The position numbers and the translations under genes are program-made. From Acidobacteriota bacterium (lineage in GTDB: Bacteria; Acidobacteriota; Thermoanaerobaculia; Gp7-AA8), in contig JAOBAU010000254.1 of the NCBI GenBank assembly GCA_025463165.1, positions 1-45,094 on the forward strand: a DNA stretch of 45,094 nucleotides, read 5' to 3'. Position 1 is the stretch's first letter; each line of letters opens with the position of its first letter. This document shows positions 35,448 to 42,633 of this stretch, one piece after another. The notes beneath the pieces are model-generated. The model saw only the letters and a list, made by a program, of their open reading frames with translations. It did no database searches and was not told the DNA's origin.

Positions 35448-35490
35448 CCCCTCACCCGGCCTGCGGCCACCCTCTCCCGGCGGGAGAGGG
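35448..35490 (+). repeat. REP-like palindrome, subtype CACCCGGCC
   Basis: The sequence runs cccctcacccggcctgc, ggccac, then cctctcccggcgggagaggg. It is the same subtype as 6671-6713 and is inverted relative to the adjacent element at 35383-35429. The stem ctctcccg/cgggagag is perfect. Confidence 0.8.
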
Positions 35491-35496
35491 ATCACG

Positions 35497-35540
35497 TAAA
35501 AAAACGAAACGCGCCGACCCCTTCTGGGATTATCGGCGCG
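35497..35540 (-). terminator. Rho-independent terminator of the GCS2-like gene
   Basis: On the minus strand a cgcgccga/tcggcgcg 8-bp stem (35510-35517 and 35533-35540) is followed by TTTCGTTTTTTTAC. It lies 55 bp past the stop codon of the minus-strand gene at 35595. Confidence 0.72.
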
Positions 35541-35594
35541 CTCTGACTACTCGCCAGCGGGCTGCGAGTCGGTATTTGCGCGTTCGATGCCAGC

Positions 35595-37037
35595 TCAGAT
35601 CCACTCGCCGCTGCAGGCGAGGAGCTGATCGATCGACAGCATTCGTTCCTCGCCGTTCGTCGTGGTGAAGATCGAGTGGTACCACCCTTTCACTTTCACC
35701 GGCGTGAGGATGTCGTCGCCGATGCGGAGACGTCTTCCATTTCCCAGATTCAGAAACACGCGCTCGTACGCGGAGCGGCTGAGCGTTGGCGACAGCAGCG
35801 GCGGCGTGCTGCGACGCTCGAGCGTCACGCGCTGACTGGTGCGGCGGTCGGTCGATTCGCCGGCCCACGGCGGCGCGAGCAGCTCGACGTCGCTTCGTCG
35901 CCGGCGTGGTGCGCGCTCGATCTCTTCAACATGACGAGCACGTCGCGCCTCGCGCGCGGCGACGTGCTCGCGCAGCGACTCGCTCTCCATCAGCGACGTG
36001 AAGTTCTCCAGCTCGGGAATGACGGCGCCCCACTTCGCGGCGCTGCCGACGTCGTCGTATGCCGGCGGACGATCGGGAAGATCGAGCAGCGACGGCGTTT
36101 CGCCGCGCAGCACGGAGAAGAGCAACCGCACGCTGAATGAATCGGCGCACTCGGCGATCGATGGTTCGAAATACGTCGCGATGGCGAGGGCGAGCTCGCG
36201 CAGCGAGATCGCATCACCGCTGGTCGTTCGCCACACTCGCTCATCAACGTCGCTCGTGAACGGACTGCGCGGAAAGTGATAGTCCTTCGTGATCCATCCC
36301 TTGCGCGACGGATGCTTGCCCGGCTCGACGCCGGCGAGGCGCGGAATGCCGCGCGCGTCGAGCTCGGCCAGCCGATACGACGGCCATGCGATCACCGCGC
36401 GCACGATGCCGACGATCAGCGCGACCGCCGCCGACATCAGTCCGGGATCGGGCGTGAAGTCCATCGTGAGCTCGATCCGCTCGCGCCGCGGACGAACGCC
36501 GAATCCTGTCGAGCGCCGGTTCGCGCCGAGCAGAATGGCCGGAATGGGAAGAAGATGCGCGAGCAGCACGGCGAGCTTCTGCACGGTGCGGTCGGCGCTC
36601 CGCTCGTCGCGCGCGAGCTCGAACGAGATGTTGACATGACAGCTGAATGCCTGCAGGCGAACGTGCTCGGTCGTCTTCAGTTCCCAGCGATCGAACTGCT
36701 CGCGGACGAAACCGATCTGCTCCCACAAACTGCGCACGACGCGCGCCGTGCATTGCGGCGCGATCTCGATCACCGGCGTCACGACTTCGATCACGCCGCC
36801 GTCGAAGTAGAGTGCGCCGCCGGTCGGCAGCTGCATCGATTTGTTCGTTCGCCTGATGAGTGGCCGGTCGATGAATCCCGCCGGCGTGCGCCACTTTTCT
36901 TCAGGGACGATCTCGACATCGTCGACAAAGACTTTGAACTCCGCTTCGAGGCCGATGACCGGGAGCTCGAGCTCGGATGTGTAGGGGAAACGTTCGTCGT
37001 GAGTAACCGGCATGTCTGTAGGGAGTGGCGTTTGCAA
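35595..37037 (-). CDS. GCS2-like carboxylate-amine ligase
   Basis: This 480-aa cytoplasmic protein contains VIGLEAEFKVFVDD, an ExE metal-binding start. PTGGALYFDGGVIEVVTPV supplies further acidic ligands, and RLQAFSCHVNISFE a conserved His/Asn. These belong to the glutamine synthetase-like GCS2 fold that joins a carboxylate to an amine with ATP. I cannot tell glutamate-cysteine ligase from other members. The C-terminal third is poorly conserved and Arg-rich. A second Met at position 9 is possible. The start region borders a heptamer repeat and a divergent aldo/keto reductase. Confidence 0.6.
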   Translation of the reverse strand: MQTPLPTDMPVTHDERFPYTSELELPVIGLEAEFKVFVDDVEIVPEEKWRTPAGFIDRPLIRRTNKSMQLPTGGALYFDGGVIEVVTPVIEIAPQCTARVVRSLWEQIGFVREQFDRWELKTTEHVRLQAFSCHVNISFELARDERSADRTVQKLAVLLAHLLPIPAILLGANRRSTGFGVRPRRERIELTMDFTPDPGLMSAAVALIVGIVRAVIAWPSYRLAELDARGIPRLAGVEPGKHPSRKGWITKDYHFPRSPFTSDVDERVWRTTSGDAISLRELALAIATYFEPSIAECADSFSVRLLFSVLRGETPSLLDLPDRPPAYDDVGSAAKWGAVIPELENFTSLMESESLREHVAAREARRARHVEEIERAPRRRRSDVELLAPPWAGESTDRRTSQRVTLERRSTPPLLSPTLSRSAYERVFLNLGNGRRLRIGDDILTPVKVKGWYHSIFTTTNGEERMLSIDQLLACSGEWI

Positions 37038-37054
37038 GAATCACGACTGGAGAG

Positions 37055-37084
37055 GTGCTGAGTGCTGAGTGCAGAGTGCTGAGT
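37055..37084. repeat. Heptamer tandem repeat GTGCTGA
   Basis: Four consecutive units gtgctga, gtgctga, gtgcaga, gtgctga, then gt, fill most of the 51-bp gap between the divergent ligase-like and aldo/keto reductase genes. One unit has a T-to-A change. No function can be read from it, but it occupies the only place a promoter could be. Confidence 0.85.
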
Positions 37085-37088
37085 CGAA

Positions 37089-37904
37089 ATGCATACACGC
37101 GTGATTGCTTCTTCATCTGAGCTCGTTCCCGTCATCGGGATGGGGACGTGGCAGACGTTTGATGTCTCGGCATCCGCTGAGAAAGTGGGGCTCGGCTCCG
37201 TGCTCGACGTCTTCGCGGCCGGCGGCGGACGTCTCATCGATTCCTCTCCGATGTATGGCCGTGCGGAAGAGGTCGTTGGCGAATTGCGCGCGCACGTCCC
37301 GAACGCGTTCGTCGCGACGAAGGTCTGGACGCGCGGACGCGAAGAGGGTGAGCGGGAGATCGAGCGATCGATGCGATTGCTGCGCGCCGATCCGATCGAC
37401 CTCATACAAATTCACAATCTGCTCGACTGGCGCACGCATCTCCGCACGCTGCGGCGGTTGAAAGATGCCGGCCGCGTTCGCTATATCGGCATCACGCATT
37501 ACGTGACCTCGGCGTTTGGCGAGCTCGAATCGATCATGCGCGGCGAAGAGCTCGACTTCGTCCAGCTGCCGATGTCGATCGCGCTGCCCGACGCCGAGCG
37601 GCGCCTGCTGCCGCTCGCCGCCGAGCGCGGCATCGCGGTGCTCGTCAATCGTCCATTCGAAGGCGGCTCACTCTTTCGTCGCGGCGAGCTGCCGCCGCTC
37701 GCGCGCGAGCTCGGCAGCGAATCGTGGGGCGAGCTCTTTCTTCGCTGGATCATCGCGCACGAAGAAGTGACCTGCGCGATTCCGGCGACCGGCAGCGTCG
37801 AGCATCTTCGCGAGAATCTGCGCGCGGGTGAAAAACCGCTGCTGACGCGCGAGGAGCGCGACGCGTTGCGGGCCGCTATCCTCCCGGCACCAGCTCGAAG
37901 TTGA
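37089..37904 (+). CDS. Aldo/keto reductase
   Basis: This 271-aa NAD(P)H-dependent reductase has the family's tetrad: Asp in RLIDSSPMYG, Tyr in the same motif, Lys in FVATKVWTRG and His in LIQIHNLLDW. Further signs are RYIGITHY, and a C-terminal CAIPATGSVEHLRENL, the cofactor phosphate-binding helix. Substrate is unknown. Its 3' end overlaps the convergent TonB-like gene by 29 bp. Three overlapping ORFs in other frames are shadows. Confidence 0.92.
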   Translation: MHTRVIASSSELVPVIGMGTWQTFDVSASAEKVGLGSVLDVFAAGGGRLIDSSPMYGRAEEVVGELRAHVPNAFVATKVWTRGREEGEREIERSMRLLRADPIDLIQIHNLLDWRTHLRTLRRLKDAGRVRYIGITHYVTSAFGELESIMRGEELDFVQLPMSIALPDAERRLLPLAAERGIAVLVNRPFEGGSLFRRGELPPLARELGSESWGELFLRWIIAHEEVTCAIPATGSVEHLRENLRAGEKPLLTREERDALRAAILPAPARS

Positions 37905-38673
37905 CCAGCAGCTCGTGCACGACCTCGGTCGGTTTGCCGTCTTTGATCATCGGACGGAAGCGCCAGCGGCGAATCGCGCTCACGGTCACTTCGTTGAAGA
38001 CCGCCTGCTTCGCCGGATCGATCACCTGCACGTCTTTCATCCGGCCGTCGGTGCCGATGACGTAGCGAACGATCACGCTGTCTTCGATCCGCTTCTTCTT
38101 CATCTCCGGCGGATAGCTCGGATACTCCTGCGACAGCGCCAGCAGCGGCAGCGGTTTGCCGCGCTCGATGTGTACGCGTCCATCATCCGGAAACTGAATG
38201 CCGCCGGTAATGCCGTGCAGCTTGCCGCCGATCTCGCCTCCCGCCTGGCCGTCCTTCTCTCCGCCCGGAATGCCGGTCGCAACTCCCCCCACCGCGATCG
38301 CGGTCGTCGCCAGCTGCGCGATCGAATTCGAAACAAGCGGGATCTCGTCGGGGATCACGGTCGGCGCGACGATCTCTTCGACCGGCACCTGCGGCCGCGC
38401 GACGAGCGCCACTTCATGCGTTGCCGGGGGCGGCTGTTGCTGCGCCGGTTTCGGCGGAGGCGGAGGTGGAGGAGGCGGCGGCGGATCGGGAATCGCGGTC
38501 AGGCTGTACATCGTCACGAAGCGCGGCGACTGCCGCGGAAACTCCACCTTCCAGAGCGACGCGCCGACCGCAACACCGACCGCGATCAGATGCAGCACGA
38601 TCGAGACCGGCAGCGTCTCGTACAGCAGTCGCCTGCTGCGCGACACGGAAGCGGTAGCGACGGTCTCGAACAT
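37876..38673 (-). CDS. TonB family energy transducer (second copy)
   Basis: This 265-aa protein has a short cytoplasmic start and one membrane segment (LPVSIVLHLIAVGVAVGASL). A proline-rich periplasmic spacer (PDPPPPPPPPPPPKPAQQQPP) leads to a C-terminal TonB domain with YPPEMKKKRIEDSVIVRYVIG and AIRRWRFRPMIKDGKP. It lies 37 bp downstream of the paralogue on the same strand. It would link proton motive force or an envelope complex to an outer-membrane partner. No exbB, exbD or TonB-dependent receptor is in the window. Confidence 0.9.
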   Translation of the reverse strand: MFETVATASVSRSRRLLYETLPVSIVLHLIAVGVAVGASLWKVEFPRQSPRFVTMYSLTAIPDPPPPPPPPPPPKPAQQQPPPATHEVALVARPQVPVEEIVAPTVIPDEIPLVSNSIAQLATTAIAVGGVATGIPGGEKDGQAGGEIGGKLHGITGGIQFPDDGRVHIERGKPLPLLALSQEYPSYPPEMKKKRIEDSVIVRYVIGTDGRMKDVQVIDPAKQAVFNEVTVSAIRRWRFRPMIKDGKPTEVVHELLVNFELVPGG

Positions 38674-38710
38674 GCCGGGATGTCCGGAATGTATCAGTTG
38701 GGGCGGTGCG

Positions 38711-39499
38711 TCAATCGCCTTCCAGTTTGAAATTCACTGTTAGTTCATGCACGACTTCAACCGGCTGCCCATCCTTGATCATCGGTTTGAAGCGCCAGAA
38801 ACGAACGGCGCGCATCGTCGCGTCATCGAACTTCTTGAACTGCGCGTGCGCGAGGATCTCGACGCTTTTCACGCGTCCGTCTTTTCCGATGATGTAGCGG
38901 ATGAGGAGACTGTCTTCCTTCATCGCCACGCGCATGTCTTCCGGATATTGCGGCCACGTCTGCGACAGCGGGAACATCCCGAGCGGCTTGTCGCGCGCGA
39001 TGTGTACGCGTCCATCGGACGGTGGTGGCGGCGGAGGAGGCGGTGGCGGAGGGAGTGGCGGCGCGCCGTCGACTTTGCCGCCGAGGATTCCGCCGATGGA
39101 ACCGCCGACGATGCCGCCGACCACGCCGCCGTCGACGCCACCTTCTTCACCGCCGACGACGCCGGCCGGATCGGATGATGGCGGTTGCGCGGACGCCGGC
39201 AGAATCTCGTCGGGAATGACGGTCGGCGCGACGATCTGCTTCGTGACGATCACTTCCGTCGGCGTCGCTTTCGAGGCGGCGGGCGGCGGCGGTGGCGGGG
39301 GCGGCGGCGGAGGTGGCGGCGTCGTGAGCGCGTAGGTCGCGCTCAGCCGCGGGTAGTGATTCGGGAACGAGACTTCCGTATTCGAGATGATGATCGCCGC
39401 CGCGATGGCGAGGATGTGCAGCGCAATCGACACCGGCAGCGTCTCAAAGCGCAGCCATCGATTACGACTCGCTGACGAGCGACGGACAGTCTCAAACAT
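38711..39499 (-). CDS. TonB family energy transducer (first copy)
   Basis: I start at ATG 39499 (MFETVRRSSASRNRW), matching the start of the paralogue (MFETVATASVSRSR), rather than the track's 39544. The 262-aa product has one membrane helix (LPVSIALHILAIAAAIII) and a proline run. A Gly/Val-rich repeat (GGEEGGVDGGVVGGIVGG) sits in the spacer, and the TonB C-terminal domain (YPEDMRVAMKEDSLLIRYIIG, MRAVRFWRFKP) ends it. The glycine repeat is absent from the second copy. The pair is a tandem duplication, and the region upstream contains a minus-strand terminator and a possible RNA. Confidence 0.9.
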   Translation of the reverse strand: MFETVRRSSASRNRWLRFETLPVSIALHILAIAAAIIISNTEVSFPNHYPRLSATYALTTPPPPPPPPPPPPPAASKATPTEVIVTKQIVAPTVIPDEILPASAQPPSSDPAGVVGGEEGGVDGGVVGGIVGGSIGGILGGKVDGAPPLPPPPPPPPPPPSDGRVHIARDKPLGMFPLSQTWPQYPEDMRVAMKEDSLLIRYIIGKDGRVKSVEILAHAQFKKFDDATMRAVRFWRFKPMIKDGQPVEVVHELTVNFKLEGD

Positions 39500-39656
39500 G
39501 TAAGGGACCGGGCGATTTTGGTATGGGGCGCGACATCCAGGCACATGCTACAAAGAACTTCGCGGCAACGGAACAGAGCAAGCCGTGCGGGAACCGGCAT
39601 CTCTACTCGTGTCGGAGGGGAGACGCGCAGTCGTTTTCCTTATTGGTGCCAGGCGC

Positions 39657-39690
39657 AAAAAAGACGAACGGCGAGCCTGAGCTCGCCGTT
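39657..39690 (-). terminator. Orphan rho-independent terminator
   Basis: AACGGCGAG (39667-39675) and CTCGCCGTT (39682-39690) form a perfect 9-bp stem with a 6-nt loop. Read on the minus strand it is followed by CGTCTTTTTTG. No minus-strand coding gene lies upstream of it in the window, so the RNA it ends is not obvious. Confidence 0.75.
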
Positions 39691-39694
39691 TGCC

Positions 39695-39762
39695 GGGAAC
39701 CGCGTCCCTCGTTCGAACCAAACCGCGGGGGATAAGGTCGCGGCCCGCCCGAATCAGTTCCC
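39695..39762 (-). ncRNA. Candidate structured RNA upstream of the orphan terminator
   Basis: Complementary arms GGGAAC/GTTCCC (39695-39700 and 39757-39762) enclose CCGCG/CGCGG (39700-39704 and 39724-39728). All sit immediately before the minus-strand terminator. This is consistent with a small RNA or a leader attenuator for the TonB pair. I do not recognise a known RNA family, no covariation is available, and GC-rich DNA gives such arms by chance. Confidence 0.25.
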
Positions 39763-39882
39763 GCAGTATGGGAGCGACGAGCCGGGAAGAATCCTGTTAC
39801 GAAACGGTGAACGATTGACCATTATCGGTGTGAGAGCGATCACGCGCATCCTTCGTGCTTCGGGGGATAAATCCAAAACGTG

Positions 39883-40329
39883 ATGGCGCGCTACATCCAG
39901 AAAATCTCCCTCCTCGGCAAGGAGCGATGGATCGGCTGGGAAGTCGACGGCGTCGGCACCGAGATGCCCGGCCTCACGCTCGCCGACGATTTGCCCGAAG
40001 AGGATCTGCGCACGCGCGGCGTGAAAGAGTTTCTGCCGATGCCGTTCGAAAGTTTCCTCGGCATGACCGCGGCCATCGCCGACGGCCGCGCGCAACTCGA
40101 CCAGGATGTGGAGTTCCGCCTCGACGCGTTGCAGGTCGGGATGGAACGTTTCCGCAGCCGCGGCGTGACGGACGTGCCGAAGTCGCTGCTCGCCGACGTC
40201 TTCGGCGGCGACGATCCGCTGCAGCATCCGCGCGTGCAGGAACGCTTCCGAGAGTGGGAGAAAAAGGGAGCGGTCGATGTGGTGCTGCGCGATGACTGCT
40301 ATCTGCGGATTCGCGGAAGACTCGCGTAA
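39883..40329 (+). CDS. Small protein of unknown function
   Basis: The product is 148 aa, with the start at ATG 39883 (MARYIQKISL); the track's GTG just upstream is less likely. It is acidic and looks soluble, with no signal peptide. A beta-strand start (ISLLGKERWIGWEVDG) is followed by helices, then DDCYLRIRGR at the end. I do not recognise it. It precedes the kinase/LigD pair by 18 bp on the same strand and may share its transcript. Confidence 0.65.
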   Translation: MARYIQKISLLGKERWIGWEVDGVGTEMPGLTLADDLPEEDLRTRGVKEFLPMPFESFLGMTAAIADGRAQLDQDVEFRLDALQVGMERFRSRGVTDVPKSLLADVFGGDDPLQHPRVQERFREWEKKGAVDVVLRDDCYLRIRGRLA

Positions 40330-40347
40330 CGCGCGCATCATGTTCCC

Positions 40348-40791
40348 GTGGAGCTCGTGATCTTCGCTGGTCTCCCGGCTGCCGGAAAGTCGACGTACTA
40401 CCGCGAGCACTTCGCGTCGACCCACGCGCACGTCAGCAAAGACCTGATGCCGAATGCCGCGCGACGCGATGAGAAGCAGCAGCGGCTCGTCGAGCTGGAG
40501 CTCGCGGCCGGACGCTCGGTCGTCGTCGACAACACCAATCCGACGATCGCGGTTCGCGCGCCGCTGATCGCCATCGGACGGCGACACGATGCGCGCGTGG
40601 TCGGATACTTTTTCGACTGTCCGATCCGCGCGTGCGTGATGCGCAATCGCAACCGCGAAGGTAAGGAACGCGTGCCTGACGTGGCGATCTTCACGACCGC
40701 GAAAAAGCTCGTCGCACCGGCAATCGAGGAAGGATTCGACGAGGTGCGGGTCATCCAGTGCACTCCGTTTGCAGACGCGACCACGCAATGA
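40348..40791 (+). CDS. P-loop kinase (polynucleotide kinase-like)
   Basis: The Walker A motif is FAGLPAAGKSTYY, and VVVDNTNPT gives the Walker B/lid-side Asp typical of PNKP-type and zeta-toxin-like small kinases. RNREGKERVPD looks like the lid with Arg ligands. Start is GTG 40348. The 147-aa protein overlaps LigD by 4 bp (ATGA), so they are probably made together. Pairing with a DNA ligase suggests that it phosphorylates 5' DNA ends before sealing, inferred from position and fold. A small-molecule kinase is the alternative. Confidence 0.7.
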   Translation: MELVIFAGLPAAGKSTYYREHFASTHAHVSKDLMPNAARRDEKQQRLVELELAAGRSVVVDNTNPTIAVRAPLIAIGRRHDARVVGYFFDCPIRACVMRNRNREGKERVPDVAIFTTAKKLVAPAIEEGFDEVRVIQCTPFADATTQ

Positions 40792-42632
40792 CTCCGCAGA
40801 ACCTGCTTCGCAAACTTTTCCCGCCGATGCTGGCGACGTTGACGGACGCGCCGCCGTCCGACGACGCGAACTGGACGTTCGAGCTGAAGTACGACGGCTT
40901 TCGCGGCGTCTGCGCGAAGAGCGGCGGCGAGCTGGCGCTCTGGTCGCGCAACGAGCTCGATCTCGGCGCGCGGTTTCCGAAGATCGTCGCGGCGCTGGAA
41001 AAGTGGAAGGCCGACGAGATCGTCGTTGACGGCGAGATCGTCGCGCTGAACGATGAAGGCGTTCCGAAGTTCGAGTTGCTGCAGCAGGGCAATGTCCGCG
41101 AGCGCTACGTCGTCTTCGATCTGCTCTGGCTGCACGGCAAAGACGTTCGCGGACTGACGTATCTCGAGCGGCGCGAATTACTGAAGAAGGTGGTGGCGCG
41201 CTCGCCGGCGGCGATCGAGCTGTCGCACGTCGTCGAAGGCTCGGCACCCGAGGCGCTGGCGGAAGCCGCTCAGGAAGGATGGGAAGGGCTGATCGCGAAG
41301 CGCAACGATTCGATCTACGAGCCGCGCCGCTCGAAAGCGTGGCTGAAGATCAAAGCGCTGAACATGCAGGAGCTGGCCATCGTCGGCTTCAATCCGTCGA
41401 CGCATTCCGATCGTGAGATCGGATCGCTGCATCTCGCGGTGATGGGCGATGACGGCGCGCTGCACTACGCGGGAAAAGTCGGCACCGGCTTCTCGTACAA
41501 GCTGCGCATCTGGCTGAAGGAACAACTGTCGAAGGATGCGATCGCGCAGACGCCGGTGAAGGATGCGCCGCGCGAGCGCGTGGCGACGTGGGTGAAGCCG
41601 CGTCTCGTCGCGCAGGTGGCCTTCACCGAATGGACGTCCGACAACAAGCTGCGCCACCCGTCCTTCCTCGGCTTACGCGACGACAAATCACCGGAGGAAA
41701 CCGTGCGCGAACGACCCGAGCCCGCTGCTGCACCGGCAAAAAAGAAAACGACGTCGAAGAAACAAAGTGCCACGGTCACGCTCACGCATCCGGAGCGCGT
41801 GCTTTATCCGAAGGACAAGATCACGAAGCAGGACGTCGCCGATTACTACGCGGCCGTGTCGGACGCGATGATCCGAACGCTGAAGGATCGGCCGCTCGCG
41901 CTCGAGCACTGGAACTCCGGCATCGATCAGCCGTCGTGGTTTCATCAGAACGTCGGGAAGGAAGCGCCGTCCTGGGCGAACGTGATTGAAACGCCGACGC
42001 GCGTCGCCAGCCGCAAGACGGTGCGGCATCTCGTCGTCGATAAACCGGAGACGCTGCAGTGGCTGGCGCAGATGTCGGTGCTGACGATTCATATGTGGTC
42101 GTCGCGCGGCGTGAGTCTCGAAGAGCCGGACTGGCTCGTCTTCGATCTCGATCCGGCGAAAGGAAAAGGAATCGCGCAGGCCATCGATGCCGCGATCGTG
42201 ATGCGCGGACTGCTCGAGAATCTCGAGCTGCCGAGCGTGCCGAAGACGTCGGGGAAGCGCGGCATTCACGTCTTCGTCCCGCTGCAGGCTGGCTACTCGC
42301 ACGAGGACGCGGCGAACTTTGCGTGCTCGATCGCGGCGGCGGTGAGCGCCGAGGTGCCGTATATGACGGTGGAGCGAAGTATCGCCAGCCGGCGCGGACG
42401 GCTCTACCTTGATTGCATGCAAAACGGTTACGGCAAGACGATGGTCGCGCCGTATTCGCTGCGCGCGATCGATGGCGCGCCGGTGTCGGCGCCGCTGAAG
42501 TGGAGTGAGATCACGAAGAAGCTCGACCCGCTGAAGTTCAATCTGCGGACGATGCCGAATCGCCTGGCGAAGATCGGCGATCTGTTCGAAGCGGTGTTCA
42601 AAGAGAAGGCGCGGCTGCCGAAACTGGAATGA
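40788..42632 (+). CDS. ligD: LigD-type ATP-dependent DNA ligase/polymerase
   Basis: This 614-aa protein has the ligase domain first: the lysine nucleophile in FELKYDGFRG, DGEIVALND, EGLIAKR, and AWLKIK. A Lys-rich linker (~residues 315-335) leads to the LigD-type polymerase domain with TLTHPERVLYPKDKITKQDV, LEHWNSG, FDLDPAKGKG, SGKRGIHVFVP and YLDCMQNG. The 3'-phosphoesterase domain is absent. LigD fills and seals double-strand breaks in the Ku-dependent end-joining pathway; no ku is in this window. I use ATG 40788, overlapping the kinase stop. The track's 40758 start lies inside that gene. Confidence 0.95.
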   Translation: MTPQNLLRKLFPPMLATLTDAPPSDDANWTFELKYDGFRGVCAKSGGELALWSRNELDLGARFPKIVAALEKWKADEIVVDGEIVALNDEGVPKFELLQQGNVRERYVVFDLLWLHGKDVRGLTYLERRELLKKVVARSPAAIELSHVVEGSAPEALAEAAQEGWEGLIAKRNDSIYEPRRSKAWLKIKALNMQELAIVGFNPSTHSDREIGSLHLAVMGDDGALHYAGKVGTGFSYKLRIWLKEQLSKDAIAQTPVKDAPRERVATWVKPRLVAQVAFTEWTSDNKLRHPSFLGLRDDKSPEETVRERPEPAAAPAKKKTTSKKQSATVTLTHPERVLYPKDKITKQDVADYYAAVSDAMIRTLKDRPLALEHWNSGIDQPSWFHQNVGKEAPSWANVIETPTRVASRKTVRHLVVDKPETLQWLAQMSVLTIHMWSSRGVSLEEPDWLVFDLDPAKGKGIAQAIDAAIVMRGLLENLELPSVPKTSGKRGIHVFVPLQAGYSHEDAANFACSIAAAVSAEVPYMTVERSIASRRGRLYLDCMQNGYGKTMVAPYSLRAIDGAPVSAPLKWSEITKKLDPLKFNLRTMPNRLAKIGDLFEAVFKEKARLPKLE

Positions 42633-42633
42633 G

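Larger units (their letters stand above)
39500..39882. other. Intergenic region with a terminator and possible structured RNA
   Basis: This 383-bp region contains no credible protein gene. It holds a rho-independent terminator on the minus strand and, just upstream of it in that direction, several short complementary arms. Its plus-strand end supplies the start of the 148-aa gene. Confidence 0.5.

Noticed and set aside
39700-39760. tRNA-like GTTCGAA sequence
   Set aside because: The GTTCGAACC string resembles a T-loop, but the flanking bases cannot form a 5-bp T-stem or an acceptor stem on either strand.
39754-41247. 497-aa minus-strand ORF
   Set aside because: It overlaps the plus-strand kinase and LigD genes and is Arg/Ser-rich without a recognisable domain. 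Its absence leaves the terminator at 39657 orphaned.
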